From Achromobacter pestifer (GTDB lineage: Bacteria > Pseudomonadota > Gammaproteobacteria > Burkholderiales > Burkholderiaceae_B), in the NCBI RefSeq assembly GCF_902859625.1, contig NZ_CADIJX010000003.1:1-64000 (forward strand): a DNA stretch of 64,000 nt, in the 5' to 3' direction. Position 1 is the first letter of the stretch, and each line of letters starts with the position of its first letter. The translations under genes were made by a program, and so were the position numbers. Shown here piece by piece: positions 17,092 through 24,900 of this stretch. The notes beneath the pieces are model-generated. The model saw only the letters and a list, made by a program, of their open reading frames with translations, ran no database searches and was not told the DNA's origin.

Positions 17092-17682
17092 TCAAGGACG
17101 CTCGGGCGTGAAGCCGGGCCGGTAGCGCGCGTTGTCGGTGACGTTTTCGGTGGCGCCGATGTTGGCCACGGCGGGCACGGCGGCACCGGCGGCCTTCATG
17201 GCCACGGCGGCCTGCAATTCCTGGACTTGCGGATTGCCCATCGCGACCCGATAGGGTTGCAACGGGGTCAGGCCATCGATCGTGCCCAAGTCGTTGGCGC
17301 TACCGGCGCGCGGAGCCTGCGGATCAGGCGGCGCCGTGTAGTCGTCGATGGCCCGGCGCATGCGCATGTCGGCGTATTGGTCGCGCAAGGCGTCCAGATT
17401 CGCGGGCGGCGCGGTGGCGATGGGCGGGTGCGGGACGTCATGACCCAGGCCGGCCCGTGCCTGGCCCGGCATGTCTTCGGTACGGGCGGCCTCGCGGGTG
17501 CGTGCGAGGCGTTGGGCTTCCCAGGCCGATTGGGCCTGGGCGGTGCGTTGGGCTTGGGCGGCGGCGGCGTTTTGCGTGGCCCGTTCCGTTTCCCAGGTGG
17601 GCCGCGTGTCGTCCAGCATGGGAATACGCGCGGGGTAGGGCGCGGCGACGCGGGGGATGGCGGAGATCGCAGAGACGTTCAT
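17092..17682 (-). CDS. Ala/Pro/Gln-rich hypothetical protein
   Basis: I do not recognise this 196-aa protein. It has no signal peptide or membrane segment. The first third is coiled-coil-like and rich in Ala, Gln and Arg (around AAAAQAQRTAQAQSAWEAQRL), followed by a Pro-rich linker and a short region with the look of a conserved module (PLQPYRVAMGNPQVQELQAAVAMKA split around residue 150). The last part resembles bacterial secretion- or phage-associated scaffold proteins in composition only. It stands alone, convergent with the DUF3100 gene. The start at 17682 is the first in-frame ATG. Confidence 0.55.
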   Translation of the reverse strand: MNVSAISAIPRVAAPYPARIPMLDDTRPTWETERATQNAAAAQAQRTAQAQSAWEAQRLARTREAARTEDMPGQARAGLGHDVPHPPIATAPPANLDALRDQYADMRMRRAIDDYTAPPDPQAPRAGSANDLGTIDGLTPLQPYRVAMGNPQVQELQAAVAMKAAGAAVPAVANIGATENVTDNARYRPGFTPERP

Positions 17683-17823
17683 TGCGGCACTCCCTGTCGT
17701 GGTTGGCCAGACGGTTAGTCCGCTTGGCGAGAGGCAAGTTCAATGTAACAGGAATGGCCCGGATGACATACCTTCGGCCTTCCCGGCCCATTCCCCAAGG
17801 ATGACACGGGGCGGCGAATGATA

Positions 17824-17855
17824 AAAAAAGCCCCTGACCGAAGTCAGGGGCTGAG
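17824..17855 (-). terminator. Terminator of the glutathione S-transferase gene
   Basis: On the minus strand AGCCCCTGAC and GTCAGGGGCT (17829-17838, 17843-17852) form a 10-bp stem with a TTCG tetraloop, followed by a U-tract from the seven A residues at 17823-17829. It lies about 90 bp beyond the GST stop. Confidence 0.85.
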
Positions 17856-17944
17856 CGGTGCTGCCCGAAGGCCGCGCCGTACTACGCAGGCGGGCTGCTG
17901 GAACTCCGGCGAGGTGTCCCGGCCGCATCGCCTGCCAAACCGGA

Positions 17945-18544
17945 TCAGGGCTTCGTGGCCTGCATGGAAGGGCGCTGGCTGAAGGCTTCGTACCAGGAGG
18001 CGGTGGCCGGATGCGTGGCACGCCAGTTCAGGTCCGGGAAGCGGAAATCCAGATAGCCCAAGGCGCAGCCGATGGCGATGGTGCCGATGTCCACGCGGCC
18101 TTCCAGTGCGGCGGCGTTCTTTTCGATCAGGGCCAGTCCGTCGCGGACCTTGCCCAGTTGGCCTTGGACCCAGTCGTCCCAGCGCAGCGCTTCGGGGCGC
18201 AGCGCGGTTTCATAACGTGCCAGGAGCGCGGCGCCCATCATGCCGTCGGCCATGGATTGCTGTGTCAGCACCTGCCAGCGTTCCTTGCCGGTGGGGAACA
18301 GCGCGCCGCCGCCCAAGTCGTTCAGGTATTCGCAGACCACCCGGCTATCAAACAGAATCTGACCGTCGTCCGTGATGAACGTCGGCACCTGGCCTAGCGG
18401 ATTGTTCGGGATGATGCTCTGGTCGCGGGCCACGGGGCCGGCGGCGCTGGGCAGCTTTTCGATGCGGTCGGCCTGGCCGAGCTCGTGCGCGATGACCATG
18501 CACTTGCGAACAAAGGGCGAAGCAGGCGAGTAGAAGATCTTCAT
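17945..18544 (-). CDS. Glutathione S-transferase family protein
   Basis: The 199-aa protein has the GST layout: an N-terminal thioredoxin-like domain starting KIFYSPASPFVRK with Ser in the usual catalytic region, the cis-Pro motif QVPTFI near residue 52, the glutathione gamma-glutamyl contact DSRVV (about 65-69), and an all-helical C-terminal domain. It would conjugate glutathione or reduce peroxides in the cytosol; the substrate is not predictable. The ATG at 18544 is used instead of an upstream frame to 18682 because the fold begins there. Confidence 0.87.
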   Translation of the reverse strand: MKIFYSPASPFVRKCMVIAHELGQADRIEKLPSAAGPVARDQSIIPNNPLGQVPTFITDDGQILFDSRVVCEYLNDLGGGALFPTGKERWQVLTQQSMADGMMGAALLARYETALRPEALRWDDWVQGQLGKVRDGLALIEKNAAALEGRVDIGTIAIGCALGYLDFRFPDLNWRATHPATASWYEAFSQRPSMQATKP

Positions 18545-18642
18545 GAGAAACCTTGTCGAAGCAGAGGCGCCAGTGTTGGGCAAGAGATCACGGTTGTCCA
18601 TCCCCAAAAACACGCATGCGCGGACTGGGCCGCCAGACGTGC

Positions 18643-18667
18643 AAAGGGCCTGCGCGAACGCAGGCCC
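18643..18667 (-). terminator. Hairpin terminator of the carbonic anhydrase gene
   Basis: GGGCCTGCG (18646-18654) and CGCAGGCCC (18659-18667) form a perfect 9-bp stem, with a TTCG loop on the minus strand and a short U-run. It lies between the carbonic anhydrase stop and the GST start. Confidence 0.6.
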
Positions 18668-18729
18668 CGATGCCGCGGACAAGGCGGCTTGTTGGCCGAA
18701 AGTCTTGGCCGGCCCATCAGGGCCTTTGT

Positions 18730-19380
18730 TTATTCGGTGATGCCGGTTTCCAGGCAGGGATGGAATTCGCCGGTTTCGGGATCGCGCAGGAACAGCAGGC
18801 CGGTGGCCACGCCGAAGTAGGTGCCGTGCAGTTCCAGGTCGCCCTTTTCCACGCGCCGGCGGATGGACGGGAACGTCATCAGGTTGTGCAGGCTGTGTTC
18901 GACGACGGCCAGTTCCAGACGCTTCAGATTGGCTTGGCGGTCACCGGTGCCCGGGCCCAGGCGTTCGGCCACGGGCTCGATCTGGGACATCCACTTGCCG
19001 ATGAAGTCGCCCTTGGTCAGGGGCTTGGCATCGTCGAAGAACGACCGGATGCCGCCGCAGGACGCATGGCCCAGCACGACGATGTGCTTGACGTTCAGGC
19101 CATTGACCGCGAATTCGATGGCGGCGCTGGTGCCGTGATAGGACGATTCAGAGTCGGGTTCACAGGGCGGCACCAGGTTGGCGACGTTGCGCACCACGAA
19201 CATTTCACCGGGGCCGGCGTCGAAGATCACTTCGGGCGACACGCGGGAGTCGCAGCAGCCGATGATCAGGATTTCCGGGCTTTGCCCCAGTTCGGCCAGC
19301 TTTTGATAGCGGCTGCTTTCCGAATGGAAACGGCCATCCAGGAATGATTGGTAGCCTTCGGTGAGTCTTTTGGGAAACAT
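18730..19380 (-). CDS. Beta-class carbonic anhydrase
   Basis: This 216-aa zinc enzyme interconverts carbon dioxide and bicarbonate. The zinc site is clear: Cys42 with the Asp44-Arg46 dyad in GCCDSRV, and His105 and Cys108 in LGHASCGG. Length and motifs fit the bacterial beta class. The ATG at 19380 has GGAAG at a proper distance, so it is preferred over an in-frame GTG at 19389. Bicarbonate supply fits the presence of PEP carboxylase elsewhere in the window, although the genes are unlinked. Confidence 0.94.
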   Translation of the reverse strand: MFPKRLTEGYQSFLDGRFHSESSRYQKLAELGQSPEILIIGCCDSRVSPEVIFDAGPGEMFVVRNVANLVPPCEPDSESSYHGTSAAIEFAVNGLNVKHIVVLGHASCGGIRSFFDDAKPLTKGDFIGKWMSQIEPVAERLGPGTGDRQANLKRLELAVVEHSLHNLMTFPSIRRRVEKGDLELHGTYFGVATGLLFLRDPETGEFHPCLETGITE

Positions 19381-19433
19381 GATCTTCACTTCCTAGTAAC
19401 AGGGCCAGGCTTGCTGGCACGCCGACAGACGGA

Positions 19434-19462
19434 ATAAGGGGCTTCGTGTGGAAGCCCCTGTT
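19434..19462 (-). terminator. Hairpin downstream of the FxLYD gene
   Basis: AGGGGCTTC (19437-19445) and GAAGCCCCT (19451-19459) form a perfect 9-bp stem. On the minus strand it is followed by a TTATTCC stretch. It lies about 130 bp after the FxLYD stop and before the carbonic anhydrase start, so it may end the former transcript or be part of the latter's leader. Confidence 0.45.
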
Positions 19463-19593
19463 ATCGAGTCGACAAGCGGAATTTTCCCATACTTGCCCCT
19501 ACATCCCCCTGACTAAACCCTGATATCAGGAGGGTTTTTTGACCTTTTTCCGAATGGGAAAAGGCGGTCAGGGCCGGCAAGCGCGGGCCCCCG

Positions 19594-19932
19594 TTACTGC
19601 GCGCGGACGTCCAATACGGTGACGCGCGTGAATTGCAGCGGCGTTATCGCCTTGACCAGCCGGATCTGTCCTGGGGCCATCGGGCCGATCACATCGTCGT
19701 TGACCCGTCCTACTTCCCTGCCTTGCGCGTCATACAGCACGAAGGTCAGGACGGCGCTTGAGATGGGCCGGCCGGATTGATTGGCCAGTGATCCCGTGAT
19801 GGTCGACATATTGATGTTGGTGTCGCGCACCGCCTGCACATTGCCCAGGGTGACGCCATACGCCAGGCTTTGCGCGCCAGCGGCGCCGGACAGGCCGGTA
19901 AGCAGGACGAGAGAAGCAAGGGCGAGTTTCAT
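19594..19932 (-). CDS. Secreted FxLYD-domain protein
   Basis: This 112-aa protein has a signal peptide (MKLALASLVLLTGLSGAAGA, cut near residue 20) and a single small beta-sandwich containing the signature FVLYDAQG (about 64-71), typical of FxLYD domains. Such domains are found in exported bacterial proteins; their role is not established. The compact start at 19932 is chosen because the longer open frame to 20361 lacks a signal peptide. It is divergent from psiF across a long gap. Confidence 0.75.
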   Translation of the reverse strand: MKLALASLVLLTGLSGAAGAQSLAYGVTLGNVQAVRDTNINMSTITGSLANQSGRPISSAVLTFVLYDAQGREVGRVNDDVIGPMAPGQIRLVKAITPLQFTRVTVLDVRAQ

Positions 19933-20422
19933 GGTGGTCTCCTGGACGCTGGCGTTGGGGCGCTTGCCAATCCGCGCCGCCGTCTGCACCACCCGCATAT
20001 TGTGCGGGCAGGTGTATCTCACACCTTTCCGTGACGGCGCACAACGGGTCAAAAGGATGAATGGGTAACAGGGTGCGCAGGTTGTTCCCAGATTCGATTG
20101 CGGATGCCACAAGTGCGTCCGAATGTCTCTAGATTGAGATATTTCGATAGTGATCCGACGAGGCTGAACCGGGTGGAATTCCGTGTTTGGCGGACGGATT
20201 TTTCGCGACGCCGGATGATCGCCGAAGTCTTGCCGCCGCGCCTGTCGACAAGCTGAACAACCCGGGTGGCATTCCCTGGCTTTTCTTAACTTTTCCATGC
20301 TTGCGGAGCCCGGCGGTTTGTTCGATGATGACCGGGCCGGCAAGTGGCCGGCGAATTGCACCGCCCGGTGCCATGCGCCTACCCGCGCGAAGCGGGCGCT
20401 TCAACGCTCAAGGGAGAAACTC
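19933..20422. other. 490-bp intergenic gap between FxLYD and psiF genes
   Basis: No gene is supported here. Two similar segments, about 20157-20193 and 20245-20281, share GCTGAACC-like and GGGTGG-N-ATTCC stretches and look like a degenerate direct duplication. Either or both divergent promoters probably lie here, but no clear -35/-10 pair stands out. Confidence 0.4.
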
Positions 20423-20755
20423 ATGCTTTCCCGTACTAGCCAGATGGCCTCGGCCATTGTGTTGTCCGCATGTTTTTTCGGGGCGTATGCTCAGACCCCC
20501 GCCGCGACCCCGCCCGCCAAGACCCCTACGCCGCAGCAGCAGCGCATGTCCGAGTGCAATAAGTCGGCCACGGGCAAGACGGGCGATGATCGCAAAGCCT
20601 ATATGAGCAGCTGCCTGAAGGGCGAGGCCCCGGCGCCAGCCAAGCAACTGACGCCGCAGCAGCAGAAGATGAAGGACTGCAACGCCAAGGCCGGCGAACA
20701 GAAGCTGACGGGCGATACCCGCAAGACCTTCATGAGCACCTGCCTGAAGGGCTGA
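20423..20755 (+). CDS. psiF: PsiF-repeat periplasmic protein
   Basis: The 110-aa protein has a signal peptide ending near AYA (residue 23), a Pro/Thr-rich linker and two PsiF repeats, each with CN...A followed about 25 residues later by a YMSSCLKG or FMSTCLKG motif. E. coli PsiF is a phosphate-starvation-inducible protein of unknown function. The paired cysteines probably form disulfides in the periplasm. It is monocistronic with a terminator after it; no clear Pho box was identified. Confidence 0.85.
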   Translation: MLSRTSQMASAIVLSACFFGAYAQTPAATPPAKTPTPQQQRMSECNKSATGKTGDDRKAYMSSCLKGEAPAPAKQLTPQQQKMKDCNAKAGEQKLTGDTRKTFMSTCLKG

Positions 20756-20800
20756 TCGGCCAAGCGTGATGCGTGTTGGGGCAGCCTCGCGGCTGTTCCA

Positions 20801-20838
20801 GAAAAAAGCGCCAGGACCCATGGGCCTGGCGCTTTTGC
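20801..20838. terminator. Bidirectional terminator between psiF and the pca operon
   Basis: AAAAGCGCCAGG (about 20804-20815) pairs with CCTGGCGCTTTT (20825-20836). A-rich and T-rich flanks let it end both psiF and the leftward six-gene catabolic operon. Confidence 0.88.
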
Positions 20839-20854
20839 TTGTCCGCTTGCCTTC

Positions 20855-21895
20855 TTATACCGTGGCAATCGGGGTGACCGGCGAACCGATCGCATGCGGC
20901 AGGCGCAGCGGCGGCGCGGTCAGCATGAAGTGATGGCGGCCGTTGGCATGCAGGAAGTCCGCCAGGTCTTTCAGATACCAGAGTTCCGCCAGCGGCAGGC
21001 CCAGCTTGAACAGGCAATGGTGATGCAGCGGCAGCATGGCGCGCGGACCCGTCTTCTCGCGTGCCGGGTAGGCTTCGACGGCGTAGTTGTCGGCGCAGAT
21101 GGCGGCAATGCCGCTGTCCGTGATCCATTGCAGCAGCGCGGCGTCGGTGCCATCCAGCGCGGCGCCGTAGGTGTGCAGCACATCCGGGTCAGGCGTGCCG
21201 TTCATGGCGACCACGGCTTCGGCGTAGCCGGTGCGCAGGACCAGCATGTCGCCGCGCTCGACCGTGATGCCGTCCGTGTTCAGCACATGCATCAGCTCGG
21301 CGTGGCCGATCAGCGTGCGTCCGGGGCCGTAGTGGCGGAACAGGTCCACCAGCACGCCGCGTCCTTGCATGCCTTTCTGGGCCAGGTTCTCCACGCCCAG
21401 CTTCAGCGCGGCGGACGGGCCGCCGCTATTGCATCCGCAACCCGTGTGATCGCCATCGGCCGGGCCCACGACGTCCACGCCGGCCTGGAAGCCGTTGTAG
21501 TAGCGCAGTTCGGGCTTGCCATCGCCGTCGGCATCGAACAAGGCGCCCACGTGCGCCAGCGCGTCCCACTGGGTGGAGTACTGCATGGACAGCAGCACCT
21601 GATCGTCGCTAAGCACGTCCACCGCATCGGGGTTGACGTTGCGCAGCGGGAAGTTCAGGTAGGGCGTGTCTTTCAGCTTCGTGGGGCTGAGCTGCGGCGG
21701 GTGGCGGCGCGGATTCAGCACGTTGCCGCCGGGCAGGTCCAAGGGCAGCGACAGGCAGAACGTCTTGCCAGCGCGGATTTCACGCGCGCCTTTCAAGACC
21801 TGCTCTTCGGTGATGAGGTTCAGGCGGCCAAGTTGGTCGTCGGGCCCGAAGTCGCCCCAGTTGGAGCCTTCGGGCCGATGTTTCCAGCGCTGCAT
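20855..21895 (-). CDS. Cyclase-family (PF04199) metal-dependent hydrolase
   Basis: The 346-aa protein belongs to the cyclase family, which also contains kynurenine formamidases and isatin hydrolase. Instead of the short-form HxGTHxD motif it has STQWDALAHVG (about residues 107-117), typical of the longer subgroup of 320-350 residues. Asp and His there are probable metal ligands. Its gene begins 5 bp after pcaD and ends the beta-ketoadipate operon, so a lactone or cyclic intermediate is a reasonable substrate. The actual reaction is unknown. Confidence 0.8.
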   Translation of the reverse strand: MQRWKHRPEGSNWGDFGPDDQLGRLNLITEEQVLKGAREIRAGKTFCLSLPLDLPGGNVLNPRRHPPQLSPTKLKDTPYLNFPLRNVNPDAVDVLSDDQVLLSMQYSTQWDALAHVGALFDADGDGKPELRYYNGFQAGVDVVGPADGDHTGCGCNSGGPSAALKLGVENLAQKGMQGRGVLVDLFRHYGPGRTLIGHAELMHVLNTDGITVERGDMLVLRTGYAEAVVAMNGTPDPDVLHTYGAALDGTDAALLQWITDSGIAAICADNYAVEAYPAREKTGPRAMLPLHHHCLFKLGLPLAELWYLKDLADFLHANGRHHFMLTAPPLRLPHAIGSPVTPIATV

Positions 21896-21899
21896 GCGG

Positions 21900-22679
21900 T
21901 TACTCCGTCAGGAAGTCGACGACCGCGCGGGTGAAGGCTTCCGGTTGCTCCCAGTTCGAGATATGGGAGGTATTCAGTTCGACATAGCGGGCGCCCGGGA
22001 TCGCGGCGGCCAGTTCCTGGCCCTGTGCCGGGGTGCAGGCCAGGTCGTGGGTGCTGCTGATGACGAGCGTGGGGGCGGTGAGGGTCGACACCTGGGGACG
22101 ATAGTCAGCGTCGCGCAGCGCGGCGCAGTTGCCCGAATAGCCGGCGTCCGGCGTGCGGCGCAGCATGTCGGTCAACACTTGCGTCAGGCCGGGCTCGGCA
22201 GCGCGGTAATCGTCGGTCAGCCAACGCTCGACCAGCGTGGGGGCCATCTGTTCCAGCGTCTGGGCGGCGACGGCGGCGATGCGCGTGCTCCAGCCGTCGG
22301 CGGAACCGATGCGTGCGGCGGTGTTGCACAGGATCAGCTTGCCAACCAGTTGCGGGTGCGCCAGCGCCAGCGCGATGCCGGTGGGGCCGCCCATGGACAG
22401 GCCGCAGAAGTGCGCGTGCTTGATGTTCAGGTGCGCCAGCAACTCGGCGACGTCGCCAGCCAATTGCGCGAAGGTGTAGTCGCCATCGGGAATCGACGAC
22501 TTGCCGTGGCCGCGGGTGTCGTAGCGCAGCACGCGGAAGTGCTTGGTCAGTTCGGGGATCTGGCGAGCCCACATGTCGGAGCAAGTGCCCAGCGAATTGG
22601 AGAGCACGAGCACCGGCGCGTCGGCGGGGCCATCGATGACGTAGAACAGCCGTGCCTGGCTGAGTTGGGCGTAAGACAT
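21900..22679 (-). CDS. pcaD: 3-oxoadipate enol-lactonase
   Basis: The 259-aa alpha/beta-hydrolase converts 3-oxoadipate enol-lactone to 3-oxoadipate. The nucleophile elbow GLSMGG places Ser95, the oxyanion region is SNSLGT (27-32) with the PcaD-type context, and a C-terminal histidine (NTSHISNWEQP) completes the triad. The gene follows a YciI gene and catC, with pcaIJ upstream, which strongly supports the beta-ketoadipate role. Confidence 0.9.
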   Translation of the reverse strand: MSYAQLSQARLFYVIDGPADAPVLVLSNSLGTCSDMWARQIPELTKHFRVLRYDTRGHGKSSIPDGDYTFAQLAGDVAELLAHLNIKHAHFCGLSMGGPTGIALALAHPQLVGKLILCNTAARIGSADGWSTRIAAVAAQTLEQMAPTLVERWLTDDYRAAEPGLTQVLTDMLRRTPDAGYSGNCAALRDADYRPQVSTLTAPTLVISSTHDLACTPAQGQELAAAIPGARYVELNTSHISNWEQPEAFTRAVVDFLTE

Positions 22680-22731
22680 GTGGGATTCCTAGGGTAATGC
22701 CGCGGCCACGCTTCGCGCGGCCGCTACGGGA

Positions 22732-23028
22732 CTACAGATGGCAGGTGCCGTCGAGATAGGCTTTGCGCCAGCGCGTGATGGTCACGCGGTCGAACAGATT
22801 GGCGCGGGCGAACGGATCAGCGTCGATGAACAGCTGCGCGGCTTCGCGCGTGTCCAGGTCAACGATGTACAGGCCGCCGCCGGCATCCTTGCCGTCGTCT
22901 TGCAGCTTGGCGCCGCAAGCCAGCAGCAGCTGCTTGTTGGCGTCCAGGTATTCCAGGTGCGCCGCGCGATGCTGCTGGCGGACTTCCTGGTGGTTGGGCT
23001 TGTCGAAGGTTTCGATGATGTAGGGCAT
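22732..23028 (-). CDS. YciI-family protein in the beta-ketoadipate operon
   Basis: The 98-aa protein has the YciI dimeric alpha+beta fold pattern, with conserved His (HRAAHLEYL) and Asp (FIDADPF) positions seen across the family. The YciI-family enzyme TftG acts in chlorinated aromatic breakdown, so a lactone isomerase or dehalogenase-like role is possible here. It lies 13 bp after catC and 53 bp before pcaD, clearly inside the operon. No experimentally proven function is assigned. Confidence 0.83.
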   Translation of the reverse strand: MPYIIETFDKPNHQEVRQQHRAAHLEYLDANKQLLLACGAKLQDDGKDAGGGLYIVDLDTREAAQLFIDADPFARANLFDRVTITRWRKAYLDGTCHL

Positions 23029-23040
23029 GGAATGCTCCTG

Positions 23041-23316
23041 TCAGATCGCCGAGGGGTGGCGCGCCAGCGCCGTGACGTTGATGTCCATGTACGGGAACAG
23101 CGGCAGCGACGACAGCAGCGTGTGCAGTTCGTCATTGCTTTCAACGTCGAAGATGCTGACGTTGGCGTAGCGGCCGGCCACGCGCCACAGATTCTTCCAC
23201 TTGCCGTCGCGTTGCAGTTGCTGCGCCAGGGCCTTTTCGTCGGCCTTGAGTTTATCGGCGCGGTCGGCGGGCATGTCGACGGGAAGATTGACTTGCATTT
23301 GAACCATGAACAGCAT
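23041..23316 (-). CDS. catC: Muconolactone delta-isomerase
   Basis: The 91-aa protein has the size and sequence pattern of muconolactone isomerase: MLFMVQMQVNLP at the start, a central KWKNLWRVAGRYANVSIF segment and an LSSLPLFPYM stretch. The family forms decamers and converts muconolactone to 3-oxoadipate enol-lactone, feeding PcaD. catA and catB, which make its substrate from catechol, are not in this window. The ATG at 23316 is preferred over an extended frame to 23370. Confidence 0.92.
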   Translation of the reverse strand: MLFMVQMQVNLPVDMPADRADKLKADEKALAQQLQRDGKWKNLWRVAGRYANVSIFDVESNDELHTLLSSLPLFPYMDINVTALARHPSAI

Positions 23317-23376
23317 GATGGACTCTCCAGAGAAACCGTCCCGGCCAGTGCCCGGACGGTGTATCGGCAAACAGGA

Positions 23377-24021
23377 TTAGGCGGAAAACTTCAGCGGCAG
23401 GCCGGTCAGGGCCAGCAGCTCGTCGGCGGTGACCTCGCCGAACATGTCGATGACAGTCACGCCGTCGGCACGGATATCGAACACCGCTACGTCCGTGTAC
23501 ACGCGCGACACGCAGCGCACGCCCGTCAGCGGATAGGTGCAGGCGTCGACCAGCTTGCTCTGGCCTTCGCGCGTTTGCAATTCCATCATCACGAAGACGT
23601 CCTTGGCGCCGATGGCCAGGTCCATCGCGCCGCCCACGGCGGGGATGGCGTCGGGCGCACCCGTGTGCCAGTTGGCCAGGTCGCCGTGCTGCGACACCTG
23701 GAAGGCGCCCAGCACGCAGATGTCCAGATGGCCGCCACGCATCATGGCGAACGAATCGGCGTGATGGAAGAACGAGCAACCGGGCAGCTCGGTGACGGGC
23801 TGCTTGCCGGCGTTGATCAGGTCGTAGTCTTCCTCGCCCTTGGCGGGGGCGGGGCCCATGCCGAGCATGCCGTTTTCGGTATGCAGGATGACTTCGCGGT
23901 CGGCGGGCAGGTGGTTGGCGACGAGCGTGGGCAGGCCGATGCCCAGGTTGACGTAGGCGCCTTCAGGAATGTCCTGCGCGACGCGGGCGGCGATCTGGTC
24001 GCGGGTCAGTTTGGTGCTCAT
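23377..24021 (-). CDS. pcaJ: 3-oxoadipate CoA-transferase subunit B
   Basis: The 214-aa beta subunit of a family I CoA-transferase carries the catalytic glutamate Glu49 in the motif TENGMLG, which forms the acyl-CoA thioester. With PcaI it moves CoA from succinyl-CoA to 3-oxoadipate. It overlaps pcaI by 4 bp (ATGA), showing tight coupling. Family members also act on acetoacetate or 3-oxoacids (ScoAB), but operon partners catC and pcaD favour the 3-oxoadipate assignment. Confidence 0.9.
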   Translation of the reverse strand: MSTKLTRDQIAARVAQDIPEGAYVNLGIGLPTLVANHLPADREVILHTENGMLGMGPAPAKGEEDYDLINAGKQPVTELPGCSFFHHADSFAMMRGGHLDICVLGAFQVSQHGDLANWHTGAPDAIPAVGGAMDLAIGAKDVFVMMELQTREGQSKLVDACTYPLTGVRCVSRVYTDVAVFDIRADGVTVIDMFGEVTADELLALTGLPLKFSA

Positions 24022-24707
24022 TGCTGCTCCTTGGCGGCCGGGGTGGCGTCGATCTGCACGACGCGCTTCACGAAGATGCCGGGGGTGACGACGGTTTCAG
24101 GGTCCAGCGTGCCCAGCTCGACCACTTCACGCACCTGCGCCACGGCCACGCGCGCGGCGCTGGCCATGATGGGACCGAAGTTGCGGGCGGTCTTGCGGTA
24201 GACCAGATTGCCCCAGCGGTCGCCGCGTTCGGCTTTGATCAGCGCGTAGTCGGCATGCAGCGGCGTTTCCAGCACGTAGTGGCGGCCGTTGATCTCGCGG
24301 ACTTCCTTGCCGTCGGCCAGCGGGGTGCCGTAGCCGGTGGGCGAGAAGAATCCGCCGATGCCGGCGCCGGCGGCGCGGATGCGCTCGGCCAGGTTGCCCT
24401 GCGGCACCAATTCCAGTTCGATCTTGCCGCTGCGGTACAGACCGTCGAAGATCTGCGAGTCGACCTGGCGCGGGAACGAGCAGATGATCTTGCGCACGCG
24501 GTTCGCGCCCAGCAGGGCAGCCAGGCCGGTGGTGCCGTTGCCGGCGTTGTTATTGATGATGACCAGGTCTTTCGCGCCCTGTTCGAGCAGGGCGTCGATC
24601 AATTCCATGGGCTGGCCGGCAGTGCCGAAGCCGCCGATCATGACGGTGGCGCCGTCGGGTACGTCCGCCAGGGCGGCCGCCGCGCTTGCAACAAGCTTAG
24701 AGATCAT
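24018..24707 (-). CDS. pcaI: 3-oxoadipate CoA-transferase subunit A
   Basis: This 229-aa alpha subunit has the CoA-transferase glycine loop GGFGTAGQP (25-33) and the NNNAGNG stretch typical of the family. It is the first gene of the leftward six-gene operon pcaI-pcaJ-catC-yciI-pcaD-cyclase. Its promoter lies in the region shared with the divergent IclR regulator, where two GTTC-N7-GAAC sites are seen. Confidence 0.9.
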   Translation of the reverse strand: MISKLVASAAAALADVPDGATVMIGGFGTAGQPMELIDALLEQGAKDLVIINNNAGNGTTGLAALLGANRVRKIICSFPRQVDSQIFDGLYRSGKIELELVPQGNLAERIRAAGAGIGGFFSPTGYGTPLADGKEVREINGRHYVLETPLHADYALIKAERGDRWGNLVYRKTARNFGPIMASAARVAVAQVREVVELGTLDPETVVTPGIFVKRVVQIDATPAAKEQQ

Positions 24708-24739
24708 GATGTTCGCTCATAGGTGGCGTGTCATAATTT

Positions 24740-24773
24740 GTTCTTCATTAGAACTTTCGTTCTTCTGAAGAAC
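24740..24773. promoter_or_regulatory. Two IclR-type operators between pcaI and its regulator
   Basis: GTTCTTCATTAGAAC (24740-24754) and GTTCTTCTGAAGAAC (24759-24773) are paired palindromes of form GTTC-N7-GAAC, with centres 19 bp apart. The second is a perfect palindrome. They lie between divergent pcaI and the IclR gene and are the best candidates for regulator binding; a third copy occurs at 29218-29232. Confidence 0.75.
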
Positions 24774-24900
24774 ATCGTTTCATGGGGACTGCGGAGCGTC
24801 AAGGCGAGCCGGCGCGGTGCAATCTCCACTGTTTTGCGTTGCCTTTCGCGGCAACGGACGGCTCGCCAGCGGCGAGCTTTTTTCTCGTGAGACCAGACGG

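Noticed and set aside
19515-19537. AAACCCT/AGGGTTT hairpin followed by T residues
   Set aside because: It faces plus-strand transcription where no gene ends; kept out as a terminator.
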